The translations under genes were made by a program, and so were the position numbers. The notes beneath the pieces were generated by a model that was not told the DNA's origin, did no database searches, and saw nothing but the letters and a program-made list of their open reading frames with translations. Positions 27,913 to 37,934 of a DNA stretch of 64,000 nucleotides are shown here, piece after piece. Numbering within the stretch: position 1 is the first letter of the stretch; the number at the start of each line of letters is the position of its first letter. This DNA comes from UBA4416 sp040386075 (GTDB lineage: Bacteria; Bacteroidota; Bacteroidia; B-17B0; Aurantibacillaceae). Location: positions 124,001 to 188,000 of the forward strand of contig JAZKGE010000008.1 of the NCBI GenBank assembly GCA_040386075.1, in the 5' to 3' direction.

Positions 27913-28890
27913 ATGAATTTAGAAAAAGGTTATCTCGAAAAAAAAATTGATCCGGCGCTTGATTTGTTCAAAGAGATTTCGCATCTTAAGAAAACCAAGA
28001 ACGCCATCATCCTTGCTCACTACTATCAAGATGCTGATATTCAAGACATTGCTGACTATATTGGAGACAGTTTAGGACTTGCTCAGCAAGCCGAAAAAAC
28101 ACAGGCCGACATTATTTTATTTGCCGGCGTACATTTTATGGCCGAAACAGCTAAAATACTTAATCCAAAAACAAAAGTACTCATCCCGGATCTTAAAGCA
28201 GGATGTTCTTTAGCCGATTCTTGTCCCCCAAATGAATTTGCCGCATTTAAAGCCGCTCATCCTGATCATGTAGTGTTAACCTACATAAACTGTACGGCAG
28301 ATATCAAAGCTCTCTCAGATGTCATCGTAACGTCTACAAATGCCGTTCAAATTGTGGAATCATTTCCTAAGGACCAAAAGATCATTTTTGCACCGGATAA
28401 GAATTTAGGAGCTTATATCAATAAAATTACGGGCCGTAATATGGTATTATGGAATGGGAGCTGTATGGTTCATGAGATATTTAGTCTTGAAAAACTCATA
28501 AAATTAAAAGCCCAACACCCCAATGCTTTGATATTAGCTCATCCTGAATGTGAAGCTCCTATTTTAGAGCATGCACATTTTATTGGAAGTACAACGGCTA
28601 TTTTAAATTACAGTAAAAAATCGGAGGCACAGGAATTTATTGTATTAACCGAAACAGGTATAATTCATCAAATGCAAAAAGCCAGTCCGGGTAAAACATT
28701 TATTCCGGCACCGCCGAATAATAGTTGTGCATGTAATGATTGTCCCTACATGAAATTAAATACACTTGAAAAAATTTATGTGGCATTAAAATATGAAGAA
28801 CCTGAATTAACAATGAGTGATGAAATGATAGAAAAAGCAAAAAAGCCAATTGAAAAAATGCTTGAATTATCGGCTAAATTCGGACTATAA
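27913..28890 (+). CDS. nadA: Quinolinate synthase A
   Basis: A 325-residue enzyme that condenses iminoaspartate with dihydroxyacetone phosphate to form quinolinate in NAD biosynthesis, using a [4Fe-4S] cluster. Three pseudo-repeated domains are apparent. The cluster cysteines expected for the family are present: C98 in 'LKAGCSLADSC', C184 in 'WNGSCMVHE', and the C272/C274/C277 group in 'SCACNDCPYM'. Substrate motifs 'ILAHYYQDADIQDIADYIGDS' (around 34-53) and 'AHPECE' are conserved. The iminoaspartate producer (nadB) is not in the window. The start codon directly follows the A/T stretch of the gap, with no Shine-Dalgarno sequence. A MORN protein gene begins 58 nt downstream. Confidence 0.97.
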   Translation: MNLEKGYLEKKIDPALDLFKEISHLKKTKNAIILAHYYQDADIQDIADYIGDSLGLAQQAEKTQADIILFAGVHFMAETAKILNPKTKVLIPDLKAGCSLADSCPPNEFAAFKAAHPDHVVLTYINCTADIKALSDVIVTSTNAVQIVESFPKDQKIIFAPDKNLGAYINKITGRNMVLWNGSCMVHEIFSLEKLIKLKAQHPNALILAHPECEAPILEHAHFIGSTTAILNYSKKSEAQEFIVLTETGIIHQMQKASPGKTFIPAPPNNSCACNDCPYMKLNTLEKIYVALKYEEPELTMSDEMIEKAKKPIEKMLELSAKFGL

Positions 28891-28948
28891 ACTAAATTTT
28901 AATTTTTGAATTATAAACTTTAAATTAGAAGATTAATAGATATTATTC

Positions 28949-30652
28949 GTGAACTTAATAAAAAAATATTTTCTTTTTTTTCTTGTACTTTTTGTTGTTC
29001 AGCAATCATTTGGTCAGGTAACTAATCCCAACGGTTACAATACGTTTTTTTATGATAATGGTACAAAATCATCTGAAGGAACGATGCGTGATGGTAAAGC
29101 AGATGGTTATTGGAAGAATTACTATAAAAACGGTAAAATAAAGATAGAAGGAAATCGTAAGAATTTTTTGTTGGATAGTACCTGGAAATTTTACTCTGAA
29201 AGGGGAAAGATAACTAAAGCTGTTAATTATCTTGAAGGTAAAAAAAATGGATATACTTTTAATTATGATACCAATGAGCGAGTATCCGGTAAGGAAGCTT
29301 TTGTAAATGATATTAAACAAGGTAATTCTTATGTTTATTATCCTTCAGGAAAAACAAAATTAGTAACTCCTTATGTTAAAGGTAAACCTGATGGCTTAGC
29401 TTATGAATATTCAGAAGACTCGCTTATCATTTCGATCATGAAATATCAGGGTGGTATTTTAGCCAGTGTTGATCGTTTGAATCGTAAAGACGAAAACGGT
29501 AAGAAACAGGGTGTGTGGAAAGAATTTTATGAAGACGGTAAATTAAAAGAAGAAAAAAAGTATAAGGATGATGTAGTGGATGGCTATGTAAAAACGTATG
29601 ATAGCAAAGGGAACTTAACTAATACCGAAAAATTCAATAATGGTAAACAGGTAAAAAATGCACCTGAATTAGCAAAGTTGGATGTATATAGAGACTTTTA
29701 CGAAGATGGTACCATGAAATATGAAGGTGGTTATATCAATGGAATGCCTGTGGGTACACATTATCATTACCGCCAAAAATATATGTGTGATTCATTACCT
29801 GTTGCACGTGATGATACAAGTGATGTGATGATTAAAAAATATGTTTGCCGTAATCATGCCGTTCCCGATTCTGCAATTGTTTATTTGGAAGGGATAAAAA
29901 CAGATTACGGAGCAGTTGATAGTTTAAGAAACAGAATTGGTATATGGACAGAATATCATAATTCAGGTGAATTCAGAGGAAAAGGTTTATATGCTAATGA
30001 TAAACGAATTGGCGAATGGATATTTTATTATCCTAACGGACAAGTAGAACAAAAAGGAAAATATGATAAAAAAGGTCGTGCACAGGGCGAATGGAAATGG
30101 TTCTATGAAAACGGTGCTTTGATGCGGGAAGAATTATACATTGATAATAAACGCGATGGTATCATGACCGAATATACCGAAGATGGAAAAATTTTAACCA
30201 AAGGAGAATTTATTGAAGATATGCAGGAAGGTTTATGGATTTATGAAACTCCTGAGTATAAGGAAATAGGAAAATATGTAAATGATAAGCCTGATAGTTT
30301 ATGGAAGCGCTATTACATGCCAAAAGAAAAATTACGTTTTGAAGGCAAGTTCCTGAATGGTGATGAAGACGGGCAGCATACCTGGTATTATGAAAATGGC
30401 CGGAAAATGGCACAAGGTGTTTATACTGGTGGTATGAAACAAAATGACTGGAAATTTTATGATGAAATAGGATTTAATTACCTGACCATATTTTATGAGA
30501 ACGATATTGAAGTGAAGTTTCAGGGAATTAAAGTGGAACCAACCTATGAAGAAAGTTTAAGGGATTATTCGTCTATTTATAACAAAAAGCCGGATAAAAC
30601 GATCTTACTGGATAAGGAAAAAAAGAAAGATGAAAAAACAGACGAAGAGTAG
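28949..30652 (+). CDS. Exported MORN-repeat (YwqK-type) protein
   Basis: A 567-residue protein starting at GTG. The N-terminus MNLIKKYFLFFLVLFVVQQSFGQ is a signal peptide, so the mature protein is periplasmic or surface-located. The rest is a long series of MORN_2/YwqK-type beta-hairpin units with 'W..YY.NG...EG.Y.NG...G' spacing, for example 'GYWKNYYKNGKIKIEG', 'GVWKEFYEDGKLKEE', 'GEWIFYYPNGQVEQKG' and 'GEWKWFYENGALMREE'. The final 60 residues are lysine-rich. No enzymatic motif is visible. MORN_2 proteins of Bacteroidota are common but mostly uncharacterised; a binding or scaffold role is possible. Its last 23 nt overlap the start of the PAS kinase gene, implying coupled translation. Confidence 0.85.
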   Translation: MNLIKKYFLFFLVLFVVQQSFGQVTNPNGYNTFFYDNGTKSSEGTMRDGKADGYWKNYYKNGKIKIEGNRKNFLLDSTWKFYSERGKITKAVNYLEGKKNGYTFNYDTNERVSGKEAFVNDIKQGNSYVYYPSGKTKLVTPYVKGKPDGLAYEYSEDSLIISIMKYQGGILASVDRLNRKDENGKKQGVWKEFYEDGKLKEEKKYKDDVVDGYVKTYDSKGNLTNTEKFNNGKQVKNAPELAKLDVYRDFYEDGTMKYEGGYINGMPVGTHYHYRQKYMCDSLPVARDDTSDVMIKKYVCRNHAVPDSAIVYLEGIKTDYGAVDSLRNRIGIWTEYHNSGEFRGKGLYANDKRIGEWIFYYPNGQVEQKGKYDKKGRAQGEWKWFYENGALMREELYIDNKRDGIMTEYTEDGKILTKGEFIEDMQEGLWIYETPEYKEIGKYVNDKPDSLWKRYYMPKEKLRFEGKFLNGDEDGQHTWYYENGRKMAQGVYTGGMKQNDWKFYDEIGFNYLTIFYENDIEVKFQGIKVEPTYEESLRDYSSIYNKKPDKTILLDKEKKKDEKTDEE

Positions 30653-33600
30653 TAAAAAATCGTCTGTCGTTACTAATGAACCTAAAACCGGTAATAGCAA
30701 CGATAATGCATTAATTGCTGTTTTAGATGATCTACCTATCGGGGTAGTGATTTTTTCTTTATCAAAAATATTATTCATTAATAAAGTTGCATTAAAAATA
30801 ATAAAACCAAATGCAGCAATTAAAAAGTCGATAACAGACTACTCTATTTTTGATTTTTTGCTACCCGAATATCATCAACGTATTAAAGAAAATTCACTTA
30901 AGATCTTTAAGGGAGAAGAATTCATTCCTTTTGAACTTAAAATAAAAAATGCTAAGAACGAGATAGTTGATCTGGAAGTAAAATCAAATGCCGTTATTTT
31001 TAATGGCGAAAATGCCATACAGACTGTATTTACAGATGTTTCAGAGCGCGTTAAGTTCAGAGAGGAATTAACCGAATCAAAAAACAACCTCGAATTAATT
31101 ACGAAGAACGCTAATGATCTCATCTATTTTTACACTTACCATCCAAAGCCAAAATATATTTACATCAGTCCAAGTATAAAAAAAATACTGGGATATACCG
31201 AAGAAGAATTTTATAATAACCCGCACCTGGCGGATACCATGGTGGTTGATCGTAAAGGATATAAGAAATTTGAACTGGATATTAGCCGACTTCAAAAGAC
31301 CAATAAATTAAAATATACGAACAGTGTTTTTCAATATAAAACAAAGTCGGGAAAACTTATCTGGCTTGAGGACAATTACTCGCCAATATACGATGATAAG
31401 GGAAAAATTAAATTTGTTTTAGGTATTAGCCGCGATATTACCAAAGAAAGGCATACACAACTTGAACTTGAACAAAAATGGAATAATTATAAGAATTTAT
31501 TGGACGCATCTCCAATAGGCATCTTTATTCATAAAGGAAAATGTTTATACAGTAATAAAACGGCGGCCAATATTTTAGAAGAAAAAGATCCACAAAAACT
31601 GGTCGGAAAAGATCTTATCAATTTTATTTTGCCTGAGCATCAGGAACAAGCACTCACTAGAATGGCAAAAGCAATACAGGGCGAAGAAACACCTGATTTT
31701 GCAACTTACCAGATAAAAACGGTCAAAGGAAGGATCATTGAAGTTGAGTTAAAAACAGTGCCTTTTATCTACAACGGGGAACCCTGTGCACAAACCATTA
31801 TTTCAAACGTATCTTCCCAAAAGCAATTATCCAAAGAAATACTGAGAGCAGAAGTAGCAGAAGAAACGAATAAAAAATTAACACAGGAAATAAACTATCG
31901 CCAAAAGATACAGCATGAATTGGTAACACAAACAACCAAATATGAGGCTATCTTTAATAATACCTCTCATCTTATCTGGACCGTTGACAGAGATCTGAAG
32001 ATCACTTCTTTTAATGAGAACTATTATAATTATATTTTTAATATTTTCAATCATAAATTAAAAAGAGGACAATATATTGGCGAAGTAGGCAAAAACAGGA
32101 AAGATGATTCACGATTAAACTTCTGGAAAGAAATTTATACGAACTTTTTCAATACTAAGAAAGATAACAAGGTTGAGTTTTTTGAAATAAAAAATGTCAG
32201 TTCAAAAGGTAAGACCTATTATCGTGAAATATTTTTACACCCCATACGCAGTGCCGACGGTAGAATAAATGAAATTGCAATTATTGGGCACGATACAACC
32301 GAAAGAAGACATTCAGAACAAAAAATACTAGAACAATCGGCAAAACTGCACGCTATTTTTGAAAGTGGAAAGCAATTAATTTGGACCGTTGACAGAAATT
32401 ATTTCTTTACCTCATTCAACACCAATTTTTCGGACGCCATGTATAAAGTATACGAGGTAAAACCAACGCTTGATAAGAAAATATATAAGCCACAAAAAAC
32501 CAAAGTTGGTAAAGAGTACCATGAATGGTGGATAAAAAAGTATGACGAAGTATTTCAAAAAGGTACCAGTATTGAGTTTACAACCGAACAATTAGACTCC
32601 GACGGGAACACATTATACCGACAAATATTTTTACACCCTATTTTAAAAAACGGTGTTGTTGAAGAAATATCCTGCATTTCTAATGATGTTACAGAACTGA
32701 GATTTTTGCAGAATGAATCGGTTAATCAGGCTGCAAAATTAACGTCCATTTTCGAAAGCTCATCGCATTTGATCTGGACCGTAGATAAAGATTTCAGAGC
32801 CACCTCTTTCAACAGTAATTTCAGCGGTGTTTTCAAACAGAATTACGGCGTTGATCCCGAATTAAACAGACAACTGCACGCACTCATTCCTAAAAGGAAA
32901 CAGGTAGAATATAAAACACTCTGGTACACTATTTATAAAAAAGTATTTGCCGGGAATTCCTTAAAACTCGAAAAGAAGCAAATAAATGCTAACGGCGAAG
33001 ATACTTACCAGGAAATTTATTTTAATCCGGTAAGGAACTTTGATAATGAGATCATTGAAGTTGCTTGTTTGGCGCATGATATAACAGAAAACAAACGGTT
33101 TGAACAACAGATCCTCGACCAGTCGGCCAAATTAAAAGCTATTTTCGAAAGTGGAGATCATCTGATCTGGACAGTTAATAAAAAACTGGAACTCACCTCT
33201 TACAACAAAAATTATCTTAATCTGATTAAGAACAACGTTTCTAAAAATAAATTAGAGGATCATAAAACAATTTCTGTTTTAGAAACCATTCAAAGCAAGG
33301 AAATGAAAGCTTTTTGGGTTGACAAATATAATCTTGTGCTTGAAGGAAAACCTCACGTATTTGTACACAAAAGTAGCATTGATCATGTGGATGTTTTCAG
33401 AGAAGTTTATTTATATCCCATCTTCTTAAATAACGAGGTGGTTGAAGTATCAGTTATAGCGCAAAATATAACCGAGCGTATTGAGAATGAAAACAAGATC
33501 CTTGAACAATCGGCAAAGCTGAAGGCTATTTTCGAAAGTGGTGATCAACTCATGTGGACCATCAGTAAAGATCTTAAGCTTTCATCATTCAATCAAAATT

Positions 33601-34496
33601 ATGCGAATTCTATTTACGACCTGTATGGCTATTATCCTGAAATAGGAAAAAGCATGCGTTCCAATAAAACATTGGAGTACCACTCTATCTGGGACGAAAA
33701 ATATAGCCTTGCTTTTCAGGGAAAACAGGTAGAATTTATATCAGAAAGAACACAGCGGTCGGGTAAAAAGATCATCCGTCAAATCATTTTATATCCTATC
33801 AAAGACACTCATAACAACGTGATGGAAATATCAGGAATAGGTTTTGATATTACTGAAAATAAGAAGAACGAAGAAAAGATCACCCAATCTTTGAAGGAAA
33901 AAGATGTGCTTTTAAAGGAGGTTCATCACCGTGTAAAAAACAATATGCAGGTAATATCCAGCATCCTTAATCTTCAGTCCTCTTATGTGAGAGATTCTTA
34001 TGCCCTAAATCTATTGAAAGAGTGCCAGAATCGCATCAAATCGATGGCCTTTATTCACGAAAGCCTTTATCAAACCAAGAATTTCGAATCTGTTAATTTC
34101 TCGGAATACGTTACTACTTTATCAAAAAACCTGGTCCACACCTACTCTATCAATACCAAGAAGATCAGATTAATTTTAACTTTGGATGATTTGTACCTAA
34201 ACCTTGATGCATCCATACCTTGCGGGCTAATTATCAACGAAATTATATCAAATTCATTAAAATATGCATTTCCTGATAATAGGGATGGAATAATCTTTGT
34301 AACTTTGAGGGTTGATAAAAATAAAGTGAAAATTGAAGTAGGAGATAACGGTGTTGGAATCCCTGAAAATATTGATATAAAAAATACTCAAACATTGGGG
34401 CTGCAGCTTGTAGACACTTTGGTGGAGCAGATTAGCGGGACTCTAAAATTAAACAGAAACAAAGGAACAATTTTTAGTATAGAATTTAATAAATAA
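30630..34496 (+). CDS. Cytoplasmic multi-PAS sensor histidine kinase (HisKA_2 type)
   Basis: A 1288-residue kinase with no signal peptide or transmembrane helix, so it should sense from the cytoplasm. Three divergent PAS domains occupy about 25-410. Five closely similar PAS modules, about 130 residues apart, follow from about 435 to 1085. Each opens like 'AIFESG..LIWTV.....L.SFN.NY' and closes like 'EVS.I..DITE'. The HisKA_2 motif 'EVHHRVKNNMQVISSILNLQS' contains the probable phospho-acceptor H1099. A HATPase domain ends the protein ('NEIISNSLKYAFP', 'GDNGVGIPENI', 'LGLQLVDTLV'). The gene overlaps the MORN gene upstream by 23 nt and is separated from the LytTR regulator by 3 nt, so these form one unit. 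Ligands of the PAS domains are unknown. Confidence 0.93.
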   Translation: MKKQTKSSKKSSVVTNEPKTGNSNDNALIAVLDDLPIGVVIFSLSKILFINKVALKIIKPNAAIKKSITDYSIFDFLLPEYHQRIKENSLKIFKGEEFIPFELKIKNAKNEIVDLEVKSNAVIFNGENAIQTVFTDVSERVKFREELTESKNNLELITKNANDLIYFYTYHPKPKYIYISPSIKKILGYTEEEFYNNPHLADTMVVDRKGYKKFELDISRLQKTNKLKYTNSVFQYKTKSGKLIWLEDNYSPIYDDKGKIKFVLGISRDITKERHTQLELEQKWNNYKNLLDASPIGIFIHKGKCLYSNKTAANILEEKDPQKLVGKDLINFILPEHQEQALTRMAKAIQGEETPDFATYQIKTVKGRIIEVELKTVPFIYNGEPCAQTIISNVSSQKQLSKEILRAEVAEETNKKLTQEINYRQKIQHELVTQTTKYEAIFNNTSHLIWTVDRDLKITSFNENYYNYIFNIFNHKLKRGQYIGEVGKNRKDDSRLNFWKEIYTNFFNTKKDNKVEFFEIKNVSSKGKTYYREIFLHPIRSADGRINEIAIIGHDTTERRHSEQKILEQSAKLHAIFESGKQLIWTVDRNYFFTSFNTNFSDAMYKVYEVKPTLDKKIYKPQKTKVGKEYHEWWIKKYDEVFQKGTSIEFTTEQLDSDGNTLYRQIFLHPILKNGVVEEISCISNDVTELRFLQNESVNQAAKLTSIFESSSHLIWTVDKDFRATSFNSNFSGVFKQNYGVDPELNRQLHALIPKRKQVEYKTLWYTIYKKVFAGNSLKLEKKQINANGEDTYQEIYFNPVRNFDNEIIEVACLAHDITENKRFEQQILDQSAKLKAIFESGDHLIWTVNKKLELTSYNKNYLNLIKNNVSKNKLEDHKTISVLETIQSKEMKAFWVDKYNLVLEGKPHVFVHKSSIDHVDVFREVYLYPIFLNNEVVEVSVIAQNITERIENENKILEQSAKLKAIFESGDQLMWTISKDLKLSSFNQNYANSIYDLYGYYPEIGKSMRSNKTLEYHSIWDEKYSLAFQGKQVEFISERTQRSGKKIIRQIILYPIKDTHNNVMEISGIGFDITENKKNEEKITQSLKEKDVLLKEVHHRVKNNMQVISSILNLQSSYVRDSYALNLLKECQNRIKSMAFIHESLYQTKNFESVNFSEYVTTLSKNLVHTYSINTKKIRLILTLDDLYLNLDASIPCGLIINEIISNSLKYAFPDNRDGIIFVTLRVDKNKVKIEVGDNGVGIPENIDIKNTQTLGLQLVDTLVEQISGTLKLNRNKGTIFSIEFNK

Positions 34497-34499
34497 ATT

Positions 34500-35264
34500 A
34501 TGGAGAACAACAACATCAATGTTTACATTGTAGAAGACGAAAGCATCGTTGCCAAAGACATTCAAAACAGCTTAAAAAAGTTGGGATATAATGTTTTAGG
34601 TATTAGCAATAATGGCGCAGATGCCATTAAAAATATTGTGGATCTTGAGCCTAACATTGTATTGATGGATATTATGATCAAAGGGCCAATGACAGGAATT
34701 GACGTTGCCGAAACGATCAAAAAAGACTATAACATACCGGTAATATTTTTAACGGCTTATGCCGATGAAAGCACCCTGGCTAAAGCAAAGATCACCGAAC
34801 CTTATGGATATATTTTAAAACCATTTAAAGAGATCGATCTGCATTCAACCATTGAAATGGCTTTGTACAAGCACAAAAAAGATACAGAGGTACAAAAAGA
34901 ACGCGATTTCTTATATTCTTTGGTAGAGAACAAAGACGAAGCAGCAAAGGATATTTTGTTCGTAAAATCAAACAGCCGTTTGGTAAAAGTAAATCTTAAG
35001 GATATTTTTTATGTAGAGGCATTGAAAGATTATGTGGTGCTAAACACACAGTATACGCGCTATACTATTCATTCAACCATGAAAGATATTGAGAAAAAGC
35101 TAAACAATGGAGATTTCATCCGCGTTCACCGTTCTTTCATTGCACGCATTGATAAAATACAAACAATTGAAAATCAAACAGTTGTGCTTGAAGAAAACAA
35201 AAAAGTAATTCCAATTGGTGGTTCATACCGCGACGAATTATTGGCTAAATTAAATATGATTTAA
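34500..35264 (+). CDS. LytTR family response regulator
   Basis: A 254-residue regulator. The receiver domain (about 6-120) has E12/D13, phospho-acceptor D57 in 'VLMDIMIKG' and K107 in 'YILKPFK'. The 'GYNVLGISNNGADAI' segment is typical of receivers paired with HisKA_2 kinases. A LytTR DNA-binding domain fills about 150-254 ('LFVKSNSRLVKVNLKDIFYVEALKDYV', 'FIRVHRSFIA'). It begins 3 nt after the multi-PAS kinase and its stop codon overlaps the next start by one base. It is therefore the cognate regulator of that kinase. LytTR proteins bind paired direct repeats, none of which I could identify near the operon. Confidence 0.94.
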   Translation: MENNNINVYIVEDESIVAKDIQNSLKKLGYNVLGISNNGADAIKNIVDLEPNIVLMDIMIKGPMTGIDVAETIKKDYNIPVIFLTAYADESTLAKAKITEPYGYILKPFKEIDLHSTIEMALYKHKKDTEVQKERDFLYSLVENKDEAAKDILFVKSNSRLVKVNLKDIFYVEALKDYVVLNTQYTRYTIHSTMKDIEKKLNNGDFIRVHRSFIARIDKIQTIENQTVVLEENKKVIPIGGSYRDELLAKLNMI

Positions 35265-36037
35265 TGATTAGAAGCCTCTTTTTTGTCCTCGTTCTTTCAA
35301 TTCATTTTTATTCGTTTTCACAAAGAAGCGAAATAGTTCAAAGGTCAGCCGTTAAGCACAATTACGCTATAGGGTTTGATTATTACGTGGAAGATAATAT
35401 TGACACCACGCGCTTGCTTTTTATGGGTGTTATACAGATCACAAGTGGAAATTCAGACGTTTCTTTAGTAAGTGCAACTCATCTATTAAAAACAAAAACA
35501 AAAGAGCTAAATGGTAACTCTTATAAATTAAAGAGTTTTTCAAAACAAGACACCACCTTAATCTTATTGTTCGACATTTACTATGCATCCGAAAACCAGG
35601 TAAAGCTAATTAAACAATCCAGGTTAAAAGATCAGGTCATTGTGTTTAATAACATCAAAGACACTTTAACCAGAAGACTCAATATTAACGATTCAATGTA
35701 TTCGTTCAAGAGAAGTAAGTATTTAATAATAGATACAAAAAATAAGAACGTTAAGATCAAGATCGATTCAGCAACCACAGTAAGATATAACGATAGAATA
35801 AAGCCGGGACAGATTGCGGAATTTATAACAGTTAAAGCAAATAATGGTGCGGCACTATTGTATTCTGCCGCAGGAGCTACGGCAGGAGTTGTTGGCGTAG
35901 TTATAGTAGCTACCACCGAGAGCTTAATAAACAGACATGTAAAACCCGGTAATGAGTTTTTGTCAAATATGAATTATCTAACGGGTCGAATCTTAATGAA
36001 TATTTATCCAATGGATAAACAGATTATATTAAATTAA
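35264..36037 (+). CDS. Exported protein of unknown function
   Basis: A 257-residue protein I do not recognise. The N-terminus MIRSLFFVLVLSIHFYSFSQ is a signal peptide. The mature part is rich in Lys, Asn and Thr with beta-strand-like segments. A hydrophobic glycine/alanine stretch near residues 198-220 ('ALLYSAAGATAGVVGVVIVAT') could be a membrane segment. Its ATG overlaps the LytTR stop codon by one base, and its stop codon directly abuts the mnmG start. Such tight packing suggests an accessory part of the preceding sensory system or just operon compaction; the sequence does not decide. Confidence 0.75.
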   Translation: MIRSLFFVLVLSIHFYSFSQRSEIVQRSAVKHNYAIGFDYYVEDNIDTTRLLFMGVIQITSGNSDVSLVSATHLLKTKTKELNGNSYKLKSFSKQDTTLILLFDIYYASENQVKLIKQSRLKDQVIVFNNIKDTLTRRLNINDSMYSFKRSKYLIIDTKNKNVKIKIDSATTVRYNDRIKPGQIAEFITVKANNGAALLYSAAGATAGVVGVVIVATTESLINRHVKPGNEFLSNMNYLTGRILMNIYPMDKQIILN

Positions 36038-37933
36038 ATGCAGTCACAATATGATATTATAGTAGTTGGTGCCGGTCACGCAGGTTGCGAGGCTGCTGCT
36101 GCTGCTGCTAACATGGGCTCAAAAGTGTTATTACTTACCATGAACATGCAAACCATTGCTCAAATGAGTTGTAATCCGGCTATGGGTGGCATTGCAAAGG
36201 GCCAAATTGTTCGCGAGATAGATGCATTAGGTGGATATAGCGGAATTGTTTCAGATAAGTCAGCTATACAATTCAGGATGCTCAACCGATCAAAAGGACC
36301 CGCTATGTGGAGTCCGAGAACGCAAAACGACCGCATGTTATTTGCCACTACCTGGAGAGAAATGTTGGAGCAAACGCCAAACGTAGATTTCTGGCAGGAC
36401 ATGTGCCGCGAATTGATCATTTCAAAAGACGGTAAAAGAGTTGAAGGTGTTGTTACAGGAATGGGTTTGGAATTTAAAGCCAAAGCAGTTGTATTAACTA
36501 ACGGAACTTTTTTAAATGGATTAATTCACTTAGGAGAAAAACAAATTGGAGGAGGAAGAAGTGGTGAATCTGCTTCATACGGAATTACTGAACAACTCGT
36601 AAAATTGGGTTTTGAAAACGGTAGAATGAAAACCGGAACACCTCCACGAATTGATGGACGTTCTTTGGATTATTCTAAAATGGAAGAACAGGAAGGCGAT
36701 GTTGCCATAGATAAATTTTCTTATCTTGACAATACTTCGCCGTTCATTTCAACTAATGGTGGAAAGGTAAAAAAACAGGTTCCCTGCCATATTACATATA
36801 CTAACCAGGATGTGCATGATATTTTAAGGACTGGTTTCGAAAAGTCGCCTATGTACTCCGGAAGAATTCAAGGGTTGGGTCCGAGATATTGCCCAAGCAT
36901 TGAAGATAAGATTACGCGTTTTTCTGAACGTGACAGACACCAGTTATTTGTTGAGCCCGAGGGTTGGGATACCGTAGAAATTTATGTAAATGGATTCTCA
37001 ACTTCTTTACCGGTTGATGTACAGCAAAAAGCTTTAAAATTAATCCCTGGTTTTGAGAACGCAAAAATGTTTCGTCCGGGTTACGCTATCGAGTACGATT
37101 ATTTTCCACCAACGCAGTTGCAGCTAACCTTGGAAACTAAGTTGTTGGATGGTTTATATTTTGCCGGGCAAATTAACGGAACAACCGGTTATGAAGAAGC
37201 TGCATGCCAGGGGCAAATGGCGGGAATAAATGCGCATTTGAAAATTAATGAGAAAGACCCTTTAATATTAAAAAGGCACGAGGCATATATTGGAGTTTTA
37301 ATTGACGACCTGGTAACTAAAGGTACAGATGAACCTTATCGTATGTTCACCTCTCGTTCAGAATACAGATTACTTTTAAGACAAGATAATGCAGATGTTC
37401 GTTTAACACCTCTCTCCCACTCCATTGGTTTAGCAAGTCAGGAAAGAATGGATCGCGTATCTGATAAGATTAGAAATTATGAGGGCTTGATCAAGTATTT
37501 TAAAAACACCAGTGCAGAGCCCGATGAGACAAATCCTTATTTGGAGAGCGTCAACTCTGCACCATTGACTCAAAAAACAAGATACTTTAACGTGCTTTCC
37601 CGTCCGGATGTTAGTATTGCTGATCTTGCAGAACATGGTTCTCAATTAAAGGAAACTATTTCTTCCCTGGATGAAGATACCATTATGCAGGCAGAGATCT
37701 TAATGAAGTACGAGGGATATATTGAACGCGAAAAGGAGAATGCTGAGAAGGTTGCTAAACTAGATAACTATAAAATCAAACCCGACTTTGATTTTAAGGC
37801 GGTAAAGAGTTTGTCGTTGGAAGCAAGAGATAAACTAACAAAATTACGCCCCGCAACTATTGGCCAGGCAAGCCGTATTTCAGGAATTAACCCGGCTGAC
37901 ATTTCGGTTCTATTAGTTCATTTAGGAAGATAA
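36038..37933 (+). CDS. mnmG: tRNA uridine-5-carboxymethylaminomethyl modification enzyme MnmG (GidA)
   Basis: A 631-residue FAD enzyme that works with MnmE to place carboxymethylaminomethyl groups on wobble uridine 34 of tRNAs. The N-terminal dinucleotide-binding motif 'VVGAGHAGCEAA' is at about 7-18. Family signature one, 'GPRYCPSIEDKITRF', lies near 285, and signature two, 'AGQINGTTGYEEAA', near 377. The C-terminal helical region (about 540-631) that contacts MnmE and tRNA is present, ending in 'ASRISGINPADISVLLVHLGR'. Length is normal. It directly abuts the exported unknown gene upstream. A perfect 30-bp palindrome holding a parS core begins 2 nt after its stop codon. In many bacteria gidA lies near the replication origin, consistent with that. 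Confidence 0.98.
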   Translation: MQSQYDIIVVGAGHAGCEAAAAAANMGSKVLLLTMNMQTIAQMSCNPAMGGIAKGQIVREIDALGGYSGIVSDKSAIQFRMLNRSKGPAMWSPRTQNDRMLFATTWREMLEQTPNVDFWQDMCRELIISKDGKRVEGVVTGMGLEFKAKAVVLTNGTFLNGLIHLGEKQIGGGRSGESASYGITEQLVKLGFENGRMKTGTPPRIDGRSLDYSKMEEQEGDVAIDKFSYLDNTSPFISTNGGKVKKQVPCHITYTNQDVHDILRTGFEKSPMYSGRIQGLGPRYCPSIEDKITRFSERDRHQLFVEPEGWDTVEIYVNGFSTSLPVDVQQKALKLIPGFENAKMFRPGYAIEYDYFPPTQLQLTLETKLLDGLYFAGQINGTTGYEEAACQGQMAGINAHLKINEKDPLILKRHEAYIGVLIDDLVTKGTDEPYRMFTSRSEYRLLLRQDNADVRLTPLSHSIGLASQERMDRVSDKIRNYEGLIKYFKNTSAEPDETNPYLESVNSAPLTQKTRYFNVLSRPDVSIADLAEHGSQLKETISSLDEDTIMQAEILMKYEGYIEREKENAEKVAKLDNYKIKPDFDFKAVKSLSLEARDKLTKLRPATIGQASRISGINPADISVLLVHLGR

Positions 37934-37934
37934 G

